The notes under the pieces: model-generated
The model's input: the letters and a program-made list of their open reading frames with translations, nothing else
Told to the model about the DNA's origin: nothing
Databases searched by the model: none
DNA from: Streptomyces wuyuanensis
GTDB lineage: Bacteria; Actinomycetota; Actinomycetes; Streptomycetales; Streptomycetaceae
Length of the DNA: 64,000 bases
Reading direction: 5' to 3'
Assembly: GCF_900103455.1 (NCBI RefSeq)
Contig: NZ_FNHI01000003.1
Coordinates: forward strand, 342,946-406,945
In this document: in pieces, positions 39,729 through 53,150 of the stretch
Numbering within the stretch: position 1 is the stretch's first letter
Layout: every line of letters begins with the position of its first letter
Program-made: the position numbers and the translations under genes

Positions 39729-39996
39729 TGGAACTCCTGTGCGTCTCTGCCGGTTCGCGCGTGGACGCGAACGGCTGTGGGGGACCCGCGGAGTTCCATA
39801 CGGACGCGCACCGCCGAGTGTTCAAAGCAATCCGCAACTCGTCTGCCCGGCACGGCGCCAGGGCCGCAGGAGACGGTTCGCCTGCGTTCGCTCGGCGATG
39901 CCGGGCCGGGAGGTGACGCCTGGTGGTCGCATCAGGTGCGGGGGGGTGCGGTCGACCGGGTGCCCGGGTGCGGTGGCCCGGTGCGCGGAAGGGCTC

Positions 39997-40884
39997 TCAG
40001 GCGCCGGTGCCGCTTCCGCGCACCACGGCGACGGGACAGTGTGCGTGGTGGAGCATGGCCTGGCTCACCGATCCCAGCAGCAGGCCCTTGAAGCCCCCAC
40101 GGCCCCGGGCGCCGACGGCCAGGATCCGGGCCGACGCGCTCGCCTCGATCAGGGCCTTCCGGGTGTCGCCGCGTACGACCGCGTGCTCGACCGGAACGCC
40201 CGGGTAGATCTCCCGCCGGCCCGCCAGTGCCTCGGCCAGCAGACGCTCCTCCGCCGCGGTGACCGCGCCCGGCGGGTTCGCGTACGGCATCGAGGGGTCC
40301 TGCGGCGGAGGCAACGGGGCGTTCCACGGCGTGTAGGCGTGGAGGGCGAGCACGCCGGAGCCTCGCAACGCGGCCTCGGCGAAGGCGAAATCGACGGCCG
40401 CCTCACTCGCGGGAGAGCCGTCGACCCCCACCAGAACGGGACCGCCGGCATGGGAAGGCTCCCGGACCACCAGCACGGGGCATCGGCCGTGCGCGGCCAG
40501 GTGAACGGCCGTCGACCCCACCATGAGCCCGACGAAGCCGCCCATCCCGCGGGAACCGACCACGACCAGATCCGCCCCTCGGGACTCCGCTTCGAGCACG
40601 GTCAACGGTTCGCCCGACACCACGGCGGATCCGACCTCCACCTCGGGCGCCGTGGACGAGGCCCGTTCGACCCCTTCTGCCACGAGCCGGTCGGCCATGT
40701 TGCGCAGACCACCCGCGGGCGGCCCGTACGGCGAAGGCCCCAGCGGCACCGGCATCCTGGCCCAGATGAACGCGTGGACCACCCGGAGCGCGGCTCCGCG
40801 CCACCGAGCCTCCCTGGCGGCCTCCTCGACCGCGGCCAGCCCGGATGCAGATCCGTCCACTCCCACTACCACCAGGCCGCCCAT
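39997..40884 (-). CDS. Universal stress protein, tandem UspA domains
   Basis: A 295-residue protein with two Usp domains (about 1-140 and 148-292). Both keep the ATP-binding loop G-x2-G-x9-G-S: GSRGMGGFVGLMVGS and GARGRGGFKGLLLGS. Both start with VVVGVDGS/LVGVDGSP. Such proteins are cytosolic and are induced by starvation, hypoxia or oxidative stress. ATG 40884 follows AAAGG. It is upstream of the DUF1996 gene on the same strand, with a 268-base gap, so probably independent. Confidence 0.92.
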   Translation of the reverse strand: MGGLVVVGVDGSASGLAAVEEAAREARWRGAALRVVHAFIWARMPVPLGPSPYGPPAGGLRNMADRLVAEGVERASSTAPEVEVGSAVVSGEPLTVLEAESRGADLVVVGSRGMGGFVGLMVGSTAVHLAAHGRCPVLVVREPSHAGGPVLVGVDGSPASEAAVDFAFAEAALRGSGVLALHAYTPWNAPLPPPQDPSMPYANPPGAVTAAEERLLAEALAGRREIYPGVPVEHAVVRGDTRKALIEASASARILAVGARGRGGFKGLLLGSVSQAMLHHAHCPVAVVRGSGTGA

Positions 40885-41032
40885 GACGCCGCCTTTCGCA
40901 CCGGGTGTCCTCGATACAAGGCTCGCCTCGGTCGCCTCGCGCCGCCACAGCGACGGGTCCGCTCGGAGCACGGACACGGCACGGATCGCCACATCGACGC
41001 GACACACCGACGCGGCACTCCGACGGTCACCG

Positions 41033-43372
41033 TCAGGACCGACTGCCCGGTGGTGGCGCGGTGTCCTCGTCGCGCTCCCGGCGCGGTTCCGACGGCGGCC
41101 CGAAGCGCCCGGTCCCCCCAGCAACGTCCTTCCCCGCCCTGTCCGCCTTCTCGGCCTCGGCCGCGCGCGCCCGGTGCTCCCGCACGGCCGAGTCGACGTC
41201 GCGCTCCAGCGGGGTCCTGTCGACCGCGGTCGTCAGGTCCTCCAGCGCCCGCAGCTGGAGTTCCGCCCCCCGGCGCACCACCCGCTCCTGGACGCCGCCA
41301 CCGTCGTCGCCCTCCCACGCGTCAAGTGCCTTCTCCACCCGGTCCCACTCCGGATTCCTCCGGGCGCGTACGTCGCGTGCCGCCTGTGCGGTGTCCGCCT
41401 CGACGGCCTCGGCGAACAGCGCCGCCTCCGGGACCGGCGGTCCGTCGCGGGTGGGCAGATGGGTCTCCAGCAGCATCGCCGCGCGCCCCAGCGCCCTGAT
41501 GGCCTCCGCGGCGTCCTCCGCCTCCCTGCGGTTGAGCCCTCTGTGCCGCACCGGTTCCTGCTTGGCCCGGTCGAAGGCCTCGTCCCAGTCGGCGTCGGCC
41601 TCCCTGCTGTCGAGCAGGGCTTTCCGTACGTCGGCGAAGCCCTGGGCCGAGGGTTTCGCGTAGCTCCGTACCACCGCCGCCGCGTACCGGCCGTTCGCCG
41701 CCAGCCGGTCCGCGAGCCGGTCGAGCAGCCGCGGGGTCTCCCAGGCCGGGTAGACGAGGTAGGCCAGCATCGCGAGGATTCCGCCGAGCAGAGTGAGGAG
41801 CACCCTGTCCGGCACGGTCTGGTCCCACTCCTCGCCGCCCATCCCGAGCAGGAAGACCACGTACGCCGCGGTGAAGGCCTGCGAAACCGCGTACCCGGTG
41901 CGCATCACCAGGTACGACAGCGCGGCCGACACCACGGCCAGCCCGCCCGACAGGTAGGCGTCGGGGCTGGTCAGCTGCACCACGCCGGTCGCGAGAGCGA
42001 CCCCGACCAGCGTGCCGGCGAACCGGGCGACGGCACGGGCGTAGGTCTGGTGGAAGTCGGGGCGCATGACCAGTACGGCGGCGATCGGCACCCAGTAGCC
42101 GTGGCCCGGGGAGAGCAGGCCGCCCACCAGATACCCCACAGGGGCCACCACCGCGAGCCGCAGGGCGTGGCGGAGGACGGTGGAGTCGGGGCGGAGTTCG
42201 CGCCGCATCTCGCGCAGGACGACGGGCAGCACCCGGATCAGCGTGGGGCGCATCCGGAAGGGGGTCTCCGCCGACTCGCCGTCCTCGGCCCGCGCCGCTC
42301 GCCGCTCGCCGCACTCGGCGACCTCCAGCACCTCGCGGAGCAGGGTGACGAGCCGTACGGCGGCCTGCCGCGCGGCCCCTCGAAGTACCTCGTCGGCCTC
42401 GGCGCCCGTGGGCGCGCCGTCCGCCTCGGGCCGCCGGTTCGCCTGGTCCACCGCGTCTGTCCCGTCCGCGGCGCCCGCGGGGGCGATCCGCAGCACGTCC
42501 ATGACCCTCGGCGGCACCTCGGCCCGGGTTCCGCGCCGGATCGCCCGGGCGGCGGCGTCGAGGACGTCCGCGGCCGCACCCAGCAGTTCCCTGGCACGAT
42601 CCCGCTGCGGGCCGTCAGCGGGCGCGCCGAGGGCGGGATCGGCGAGGGAGGCGACGGCGGGGCGGATCCGTTCGGCGAGGCCACGCGTGCCGTGCAGGGC
42701 GGGTGGACGGTGCCGCGCCTGCAGCGGGGTGACGGCCGCCGCTTCACGGGCCGTCATCAGCGCCCCCGGGTCGAAGGGTGCCGTGGGGTCGTGGCGCAGT
42801 CGGCGGGCGTAGTCCGCGACGGCGGCGAAGGCGTCGGCGAGGGCGTCGCGATGGGCTCCCCATCTGCGGACGGGGAACAGCAGGATCAGCGTCGCCTGTA
42901 CGACACCGCCGAGGAAGATGACCACGGCGTGCTCCACGGCCTGCACGAGGCTGCCGGGAAGGGTGATCGTCACCAGCATGGCGGCGACGGTGGCGGTGGA
43001 GACGATGCCCGCCGTGGGGCCGGCGGCCCAGGCCATCCCCGCCAGGAACGACCACAGGGCCAGCAGGAGGAGGAAGGTGACGACGTTCCCGGCGGCGACG
43101 TAGCCGAGGAAGGTGCTGACGGCCAGACCGGCGCCCGCGGCGAGCGCGATGACCTTCCGGGGGCGCCAGCTCCGCTGGAAGGTCGCCGTGCCGGCCGAGA
43201 ACGCGCCGAGCGCGGAGGACGCGGCGTAGGCCGGGGAGACCAGCCACAGGGACAGGCCGAGCACGATGGCGACCCCGGCGGCCGCACGGATCGCGACCAG
43301 GGGTTCGAGCCGTTTCCGCTCGATCGCCAGACCGGTGCGCAGGATCTCCCTCAGCGCGCGCAGCCACGTCAC
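41033..43372 (-). CDS. FUSC-family membrane protein
   Basis: A 779-residue protein with two membrane blocks: about 25-180 (VAIRAAAGVAIVLGLSLWLV, LPGSLVQAVEHAVVIFLGGV) and 395-525 (LRLAVVAPVGYLVGGLLSPG, FAGTLVGVALATGVVQLTSP). Between and after them are soluble helical regions of about 200 residues. This is the layout of the fusaric-acid-resistance-like (FUSC/YccS) family, assumed to export aromatic acids or act at the envelope. No adaptor or outer-membrane gene is expected in this Gram-positive. It is divergent from the small acidic gene; no regulator is adjacent. Confidence 0.87.
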   Translation of the reverse strand: MTWLRALREILRTGLAIERKRLEPLVAIRAAAGVAIVLGLSLWLVSPAYAASSALGAFSAGTATFQRSWRPRKVIALAAGAGLAVSTFLGYVAAGNVVTFLLLLALWSFLAGMAWAAGPTAGIVSTATVAAMLVTITLPGSLVQAVEHAVVIFLGGVVQATLILLFPVRRWGAHRDALADAFAAVADYARRLRHDPTAPFDPGALMTAREAAAVTPLQARHRPPALHGTRGLAERIRPAVASLADPALGAPADGPQRDRARELLGAAADVLDAAARAIRRGTRAEVPPRVMDVLRIAPAGAADGTDAVDQANRRPEADGAPTGAEADEVLRGAARQAAVRLVTLLREVLEVAECGERRAARAEDGESAETPFRMRPTLIRVLPVVLREMRRELRPDSTVLRHALRLAVVAPVGYLVGGLLSPGHGYWVPIAAVLVMRPDFHQTYARAVARFAGTLVGVALATGVVQLTSPDAYLSGGLAVVSAALSYLVMRTGYAVSQAFTAAYVVFLLGMGGEEWDQTVPDRVLLTLLGGILAMLAYLVYPAWETPRLLDRLADRLAANGRYAAAVVRSYAKPSAQGFADVRKALLDSREADADWDEAFDRAKQEPVRHRGLNRREAEDAAEAIRALGRAAMLLETHLPTRDGPPVPEAALFAEAVEADTAQAARDVRARRNPEWDRVEKALDAWEGDDGGGVQERVVRRGAELQLRALEDLTTAVDRTPLERDVDSAVREHRARAAEAEKADRAGKDVAGGTGRFGPPSEPRRERDEDTAPPPGSRS

Positions 43373-43603
43373 AGAACGAGCCTACGGGGCCCGCGGCCGA
43401 TGCTCGCCCCGGAAGCGCCCGGCGCAGGAGAGGGCCCCGACCAGGACCACCGCGGCTCCACGGTCCAGGTGGGCACGGTGAATCGGCCCCGTCCGCCGTC
43501 GCGGAACCGGTCTGTGCGGCCGGGCCGCCGGGACGGCGCGGGAGCGCGCTGTCGGTGGCTCATGGGACAGTCGGATCCGTGCCGGGTGCCGTGGGAGGGG
43601 ACC

Positions 43604-44089
43604 ATGAGAGAGCTGCCCGAGATCGTCGGACGTGACGCGTTCGACGCCCTGGTCATCAGGACCGACTACGGCGACGAGGCCGCCTGGCGGGCGGTGGTCG
43701 CGGACCTGAACCGGCGATGGGGGGACGACGACGAGTTCGACCCCGCGGTCCACCTCGTGGACGATCCCGTATGGGCCGATCGCACGCCCGAAGAGGTCCT
43801 GGGCGCGGTGAGGCGGGACGAGGAGCTGTGCGTGGTCTTCCTCGCCGACCGGGTCACGATGCGGTCCGCCGGCCGGGCCCTGCTCGCCCTCGACGTCTTC
43901 GAGGAGGAGGACGACCTCGACCCGATGTACTACCAGGAGCTCATCGACTCCCCGCCGCCGCGGGAGTTCCGGACCGTCCCGGCCGAAGTCCACGTCGTGC
44001 ACGCGAATCTGTCGATCGGCAACATGGACTTCGAGGAGTTCGCCGAGACGGCCGTCGCCGAACCCGACCCGGTCCACCGGTCCTTCTGA
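43604..44089 (+). CDS. Acidic hypothetical protein, DUF6924-like
   Basis: A 161-residue acidic cytosolic protein. The opening MRELPEIVGRDAFDALVIRT followed by DYGDEAAWRAVVADL resembles the DUF6924 family of actinomycetes; I make this call from memory of the pattern only. It has no cysteine cluster and no membrane segment. GGGAGGGG sits just upstream of ATG 43604. It is monocistronic and faces away from the FUSC gene. Confidence 0.75.
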   Translation: MRELPEIVGRDAFDALVIRTDYGDEAAWRAVVADLNRRWGDDDEFDPAVHLVDDPVWADRTPEEVLGAVRRDEELCVVFLADRVTMRSAGRALLALDVFEEEDDLDPMYYQELIDSPPPREFRTVPAEVHVVHANLSIGNMDFEEFAETAVAEPDPVHRSF

Positions 44090-44621
44090 ACCGTGCCCGC
44101 CATCGACGGGTACGCGTCGGGCGCGGGCGCCGAAGTCCGCCGGGCAGGGAACCGCCGGGCGCGGCCTCGGGCGGGAACCGCGTCACTGCCCTGACACCAA
44201 GACTTCACCTGCCCAGCATCACCGCGTGGTGGAGGAGGCTTTGTTCGCGCGTACGGTCCAGGGACACCCGATCCGGCGACGGACGACACCGCCCCGTGCA
44301 CACCAGAGCGATGTGCTCGGGCATCGGACCGTCCAGGCCGACCGGCGTGCCCTGGGGCGTGAGGAACCCCGCCCCCGCACCCCCGGACCACGGACACGAT
44401 CCGTGCCGCCGGACGCGGCGAGCACGCGGGCAACCAGGACATCCAAAACCGTTCGGGATGTCCGCAGTGACCAGGAATGGGTCCAAGAACTGACGGGGAC
44501 GAGCCGCCCGGCCGGGTTCGCGCCGCGGGACCTGCCGAGGGGCCGGACGGGCGCGAAGCGCGTCACCCCGACGGAGCGCCGGGGGCGACCGACGGGCCGC
44601 CTCGTGCCGGTCCGGACGCCG
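44090..44621. other. Gene-free stretch, 532 bp, between convergent genes
   Basis: No convincing gene. A minus-strand frame at 44205-44486 (93 codons, from MDPFLVTADIPNGFGCPGCP) has somewhat lower third-position GC than real genes here and no clear ribosome site; it might be a decayed gene. I see no strong terminator hairpin, which is surprising for a convergent gap of this size. Confidence 0.4.
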
Positions 44622-44879
44622 TCAGACCATGGCCTCGTCGACGTAGCACCAGCGCCAGTCCTCCCCCGGCTCGAAGGACTGCACGATGGGATGTCCCTCG
44701 TTCTCGGCGTGCCCGCTGGCGTGCTTGAGCGGCGAGGAGTCGCAGCACCCCACGTGGCCGCAGGTGAGACACAGTCTCAGATGCACCCAGGGCGAACCGA
44801 GCCGCAGGCACTCCTCGCAGCCCTGGGGGGTGTTCGGCGACACCGGGCGCACCATGTCGAGGTGCGGATCGGTCTCCAT
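44622..44879 (-). CDS. UBP-type zinc-finger protein
   Basis: An 85-residue protein consisting of one ZnF-UBP domain: GCEECLRLGSPWVHLRLCLT, CGHVGCCDSSPLKHASGHAE and EGHPIVQSFEPGEDWRWCYV hold all the zinc Cys/His ligands. In eukaryotes this fold binds the ubiquitin C-terminus; in actinomycetes its role is unknown. The start is ATG 44879 or GTG 44882, both served by GGAGG. It closes the chaperone operon, 50 bases after the thioredoxin gene. Confidence 0.88.
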   Translation of the reverse strand: METDPHLDMVRPVSPNTPQGCEECLRLGSPWVHLRLCLTCGHVGCCDSSPLKHASGHAENEGHPIVQSFEPGEDWRWCYVDEAMV

Positions 44880-44929
44880 CACGGGCGGCCTCCGTTCGGC
44901 GGTGTACGGGGATCGGGGGGAGTACGGGT

Positions 44930-45390
44930 TCAGCGGCGGCCCTGCACGGTCTGCTCGACCCATTGGCGCAGGGCGGGTGCGGGGGCCGCTCCCGCCTGTC
45001 TGGCGATCACTTCTCCCCGGTCCATGAGGATGAGGGTGGGTACGGCCTGCACCTGGAACCTCTGCGCGATGCGCGGCGCCTGGTCGACGTCCACCTTGAC
45101 CAGCTTGATCCGGCCGGCCATTTCCCGTGCGACCTGCTCCAGCGCCGGACTGACCATGCGGCACGGCCCGCACCAGGTGGCCCACAGATCGACGAGGACG
45201 ACGGGCGCGGCCTTCTCGGCGACCTCCTCGAAGTCGGCGTCGCCCGCGTCGGCGATCCACGGGAGCGGGGACGCGCAACTCCCGCAGCGCGGACGGCCGT
45301 CGGCGGCCGCCGGCACCCGGTTCCCGCGGCCGCAGTCGGCGCACACGACCGTCATGCCGTCCGTGTTCGTCGGGCTCGCACTCATCGGGC

Positions 45391-45394
<4 letters not shown>
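44930..45394 (-). CDS. Thioredoxin with N-terminal zinc ribbon (Trx2-like)
   Basis: A 154-residue thioredoxin. The N-terminal 45 residues carry two CxxC pairs ([12 protein letters not shown]) forming a zinc ribbon, and the thioredoxin domain follows with the active site ATWCGPCRM. This layout is that of Trx2/TrxC, which is zinc-bound and oxidative-stress linked. The GTG at 45394 overlaps the ClpB stop (GTGA), so it is coupled to clpB in the chaperone operon. It would reduce client disulfides while DnaK/ClpB refold them; that link is inference. Confidence 0.93.
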
Positions 45395-48032
<2,638 letters not shown>

Positions 48033-48042
<10 letters not shown>

Positions 48043-48437
48043 GATTCATCACTCCTGGCGCCGGCGTTGCTGCGCCGCAGCGCGTCCTCCAGCTCGCTGA
48101 TCCGGTCGAGCAGATCGAGCACCAGACCGAGGGAGGCGTAGTTGAGGTGCAGTCCGGCCCTTAGGCGTTGGATGCGGGCTAGTGCCGAGGGTGCGCTCTG
48201 GTCGAACCACAGCCGGCCGTCGGCGCCCCGGGTGGCGTCGACCAGGCCGAGCGCGACGAACCGCCGCACGACCTCGGGGTGGAGGGAGGCGCGGCGCGCG
48301 ACGGCGTCCAGGTCCAGTCGGGGTACCGGATCCATCGCGTAGCGGCGTACGACGACGTTCACGCCCGACTGCCGGGCCGTGGGCGTCGCCTGGCGGTGCC
48401 CGGGGGCCCGCCCGGCGGACCGGGGGTCGTGGGTCAT
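48033..48437 (-). CDS. cbpM: Chaperone modulator CbpM (MerR-like fold)
   Basis: A 134-residue protein. The last 100 residues ([20 protein letters not shown], then [20 protein letters not shown]) match the CbpM/MerR-type winged-helix group that binds the J domain of CbpA and inhibits it. The first 35 residues are extra and disordered. It lies between cbpA-type dnaJ and clpB, where many actinomycetes instead have hspR. It lacks the clear HspR N-terminal DNA-binding signature, but an HspR-like regulator cannot be excluded. The start overlaps the dnaJ stop (ATGA). Confidence 0.78.
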
Positions 48438-49414
48438 CCTGGCTTCCTCGGGTCGAAGGCGGAATCGGCGGCCAGTTGCTCGAAGAGCTCGCGTTCGCGG
48501 TCGGACAGCTTCGGCGGCACCATGATCCGGACCTCCGCGTAGAGGTCTCCGTCGGCGCCGCGGGGGTTCGGCATCCCTTCACCGCGCAGCCGCAGGCGGC
48601 GGCCGCCGGACGAACCGCCCGGCACGGTGACCTTGGCCGTGCCGCCGGGCGTGGGCACGGGCACCGTGGCGCCCAGCGCCGCCTCCCAGGGGGTGACGGG
48701 AAGCACCACGTGGATGTCCCGGCCCTCCAGCCGGAACCGTGAGTCCGGTTTGATCCGCACGCGCAGGTACAGGTCTCCCGACGAGCCGCCGCCGCTCCCC
48801 CGGCCGCCCTCTCCGGCCAGCCTGATGCGCTGGCCGTCGACGACCCCGCGGGGGACGGTGACGTCGTACGTCCGAGGGCCTTCCGGTCCGGAGAGGGTGA
48901 TGACGCGCTTGCCGCCGTGGTAGGCCTCCTCCACGCCGAGCCGGATCTCCGCCTCCTGGTCAGCGCCGGGCACGGGCCCTCTGGCCCGGGCGCCGCCGCG
49001 GCCGAACAGCCCGCCGAACAGATCCTCGAAGTCCACGCCGGAGCCGTCCCCGTGGCCCTCGTCGCCGTCCCCGAAGTCGGACACGAAGCGGACGCGGCGG
49101 CCGTCGCCGCCCGGTCCTGCGCCGGTCCAGGCGTATCCGCCGCCGCCCCGGGCACCCGCACCGGCCGCGACGCGCTCGTCGTAGTCCTCGGGGACGTCCC
49201 GGAAGTCCTCGCCGAACCGGTCGTAGCGACGGCGTGTGTCGGGGTCGGACAGCACGCTGTACGCCTCGTTGATCTCCCTGAACCGCTCCTCCGACTCCGG
49301 GTCCTTGTTGACGTCGGGGTGGTGGCGGCGGGCCAGCTTGCGGAACGCCGCCTGGATCTCGTCGGAGCTCGCACCGCGGCCGACCCCGAGCACGTCGTAG
49401 TAGTCGCGCGCCAT
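48434..49414 (-). CDS. cbpA: J-domain co-chaperone, CbpA type (no zinc finger)
   Basis: A 326-residue DnaJ homologue. Residues 4-70 form the J domain with the HPD motif in ARRHHPDVNKDPESEERFRE. A Gly/Phe-rich linker follows (SGVDFEDLFGGLFGRGG), then the two C-terminal peptide-binding domains. There is no CxxCxGxG zinc finger, so it is CbpA-like rather than DnaJ type I. It stimulates the ATPase of the DnaK encoded just upstream. It is six bases after grpE and overlaps cbpM. Confidence 0.93.
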   Translation of the reverse strand: MARDYYDVLGVGRGASSDEIQAAFRKLARRHHPDVNKDPESEERFREINEAYSVLSDPDTRRRYDRFGEDFRDVPEDYDERVAAGAGARGGGGYAWTGAGPGGDGRRVRFVSDFGDGDEGHGDGSGVDFEDLFGGLFGRGGARARGPVPGADQEAEIRLGVEEAYHGGKRVITLSGPEGPRTYDVTVPRGVVDGQRIRLAGEGGRGSGGGSSGDLYLRVRIKPDSRFRLEGRDIHVVLPVTPWEAALGATVPVPTPGGTAKVTVPGGSSGGRRLRLRGEGMPNPRGADGDLYAEVRIMVPPKLSDRERELFEQLAADSAFDPRKPG

Positions 49415-49420
49415 GGGCGG

Positions 49421-49936
49421 TCACTCCTGCCGCTTGTTCACCACGACGGCCGCGGGACGCAGCTGCCGGTCTCCCTCGCCGTAGCCGGGCCGCTGGACCC
49501 GGACCACGGTGTTGGGTTCGGCCCCGGGGTCGTCGACCAGACCGACCACCTCGTGCTGGGCCGGGTCGAACGGGACGCCCGTGTCCTCGTAGCGGGGGTA
49601 TCCCAGGCCCCGGAGCACCTCGACGGCGAGATCGCGCACGGCCCGGACGCCCTCCAGCACGGCGGACGGATCGGATCCCGCGTGCTGGAGGGCGAGTTCG
49701 AGGTTGTCGACCACGGGCAGCCAGGCCGCCGACGTACGGGCCCGCTCGTCGCTCCGCTCGCTCTGCAACTCCCGCGCATGACGCTTGCGGAGGTTGTCCA
49801 GGTCCGCGAGGGAGCGCCGCCAGTTGTCCCGCAACTCATCCAGCTCGGCGGTGAGTTCACCCATGTCCGGCTGCGCCTCCGGGGCCGGCGCCCCGGTGGG
49901 CTCCTGCGGCGGTGCCGGTTCCTTGTCGGTGCTCAT
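49421..49936 (-). CDS. grpE: Nucleotide exchange factor GrpE
   Basis: A 171-residue DnaK co-factor. It has a disordered acidic/proline N-terminus, then a long helix (ELDELRDNWRRSLADLDNLR), the KRHAREL turn and the C-terminal beta domain (HEVVGLVDDPGAEPNTVVRV). It frees ADP from DnaK. It lies eight bases after dnaK and six before cbpA in the same operon. It is divergent in sequence from the primary GrpE pattern, as expected of the second-copy group. Confidence 0.94.
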   Translation of the reverse strand: MSTDKEPAPPQEPTGAPAPEAQPDMGELTAELDELRDNWRRSLADLDNLRKRHARELQSERSDERARTSAAWLPVVDNLELALQHAGSDPSAVLEGVRAVRDLAVEVLRGLGYPRYEDTGVPFDPAQHEVVGLVDDPGAEPNTVVRVQRPGYGEGDRQLRPAAVVVNKRQE

Positions 49937-49944
49937 GGACGGTC

Positions 49945-51846
<1,902 letters not shown>

Positions 51847-51870
51847 CAGGTTCTCCTTCGTCGCGCGCGC

Positions 51871-51910
51871 GGTTCACAGGTCCGGAAGCGGATTCACAGG
51901 TCGGGGAGCG
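51871..51910. repeat. 20-bp tandem repeat just upstream of dnaK
   Basis: GGTTCACAGGTCCGGAAGCG (51871-51890) is followed directly by GATTCACAGGTCGGGGAGCG (51891-51910), with 16 of 20 bases the same. It lies 25 bases before the dnaK start codon, in the probable leader. Confidence 0.75.
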
Positions 51911-51924
51911 TGCCGTCACCCTTT

Positions 51925-51990
51925 CTTCGGGTCGTCGAGGAGGTGTTCGCCTCCTTCACTTCGGGCCGTCGAGGAGGTGGGCCTCCTTCG
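51925..51990. repeat. Pair of about 33-bp repeats, each with an inner GGAGG/CCTCC hairpin
   Basis: Copy 1 begins CTTCGGGTCGTCGAGGAGGT at 51925 and runs to 51958. Copy 2 begins CTTCGGGCCGTCGAGGAGGT at 51959 and runs to about 51990. Each has GGAGG facing CCTCC within it, able to form a short hairpin. Together with the 20-bp repeat this gives a repeat-rich 120 bases upstream of dnaK. Confidence 0.75.
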
Positions 51991-52880
51991 CGCAGCGGCC
52001 CGGCGCGGCGGGCAGGCCGTACTCCCGACGCGGCCCGTGGGCGGTCGGCCGCGGTCGTGCCGACGGAGCGGTGCCGTCGTGGCCCGGACGTGTGCCATGC
52101 GCGATCGCCGCGTCCGGCGGTTCGGCTGGTCCATGATCCGTCGACTCCCCGCGTCGCCGAGCGCCGTCGGCCCGTACGCCTGGCGTCGCGACCCCGAGGA
52201 CTTCGCAGCCGGCGCCTGCCAGGTCCCCATGCGGATGCGCTCCCGCCCTGCCAGTACAAGGGTGACGACATAAGCCAATCGGGGCAATTCGGAAGTTCTC
52301 TCTATGTCCCCGAACGGCATCGGGCCACGCGCCTCACCCTCGGCGACCCCGCCGGCACGGTGGGCGCGGAGCGTCCCTGCCTCGGGTCCCCGGCGTGCCC
52401 GGCGCGCGCAGCCCGCCGCTCACCGCCGGGCGGGCCGGTGCGGACGAGGGCCGCCCTCGGCCGCGGGACGGACGGCCCGCTCGCGGCGGCCGGGCGCGGG
52501 AAGGAGGGCGGCTGCGACGAGGACCGGGCGGCGACGGCCCGCGAGCGAGGCGCCCGCAGGCCCTCCCCACAGTCCGGTCCGGGCGTACGTCCGCCCCAGC
52601 CGGGCGGCCCGTCGTTGATCGGTTGGGCGCCCTCCCCGCACCCCGTCCTTCCACGGAGATCCGGTGCGGGCGGCGCGTCGGCCGTCGAGGACGTCGGCGC
52701 CTGCCCCGGACCGAGCGGTGGGCCCCTCCGCCCCGGCGGCCGGAGCGGCCGAAGACCTCGACCGGCGCCGGCGTGGCCGAGCGGGATCACCACCGGCGCG
52801 AGGACCCGACGGTGTGCGCGGGGCGAACCAGCCGCGCGAGCACGACGGCGGCCACGGCGCACGGGGTGAACGCACCGTGC
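51991..52880. other. Gene-free region between dnaK and the formate dehydrogenase operon
   Basis: About 890 bases with no supported gene; open frames here are low-complexity GC-rich shadows. One patch of lower GC at 52255-52312 (GACATAAGCCAATCGGGGCA and following) is the best candidate for the dnaK promoter on the minus strand. I looked for the HspR inverted repeat CTTGAGT-N7-ACTCAAG and for CIRCE and saw neither. Confidence 0.5.
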
Positions 52881-52913
52881 GCCCCGGTGCGGCGGCCCCC
52901 GCCGCACCGGGGC
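52881..52913. terminator. Strong terminator after the formate dehydrogenase operon
   Basis: A perfect 15-base stem: GCCCCGGTGCGGCGG (52881-52895) with CCGCCGCACCGGGGC (52899-52913) and a three-base loop, six bases past the fdsD stop. Confidence 0.85.
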
Positions 52914-52919
52914 CGGGGG

Positions 52920-53147
52920 TCAGCGCGCCGGCGCCGCCAGCAGGGCCGCCGCGGACACCGTCAGGGGATCCAGGCCGCCGTGGCCGGCCTCGGCGTCCTC
53001 GATGAGCCGGGCGCGCATCCGGGGATCCCAGAAGGCCCGGATGTGCGCGGCGATCTCCGCGGCCGCCGCGGCGGGATCCCGGTGCCGGAACTGCGCCGCG
53101 ATGTCGTTGGCCAGCCGTACGTGGGCGGCGACGGGCGGAGGCGCCAT
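52920..53147 (-). CDS. fdsD: Formate dehydrogenase delta subunit FdsD
   Basis: A 75-residue protein. RLANDIAAQFRHRDPAAAAA and HIRAFWDPRMRARLI are the FdsD family features. FdsD is a small accessory subunit needed for mature NAD-dependent formate dehydrogenase. ATG 53147 lies three bases after the fdsA stop. It is the last gene of the operon, just before a strong terminator. Confidence 0.9.
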   Translation of the reverse strand: MAPPPVAAHVRLANDIAAQFRHRDPAAAAAEIAAHIRAFWDPRMRARLIEDAEAGHGGLDPLTVSAAALLAAPAR

Positions 53148-53150
53148 GGC

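Noticed and set aside
40523..44089. A 1188-codon plus-strand frame covering the UspA and FUSC region
   Set aside because: Only its last 161 codons are a real gene, starting at 43604 with a strong ribosome site. The rest is antisense to the usp and FUSC genes and compositionally noncoding.
51847..52320. HspR (HAIR) or CIRCE operator upstream of dnaK
   Set aside because: I scanned for CTTGAGT-N7-ACTCAAG and for the CIRCE repeat and found no acceptable match on either strand.
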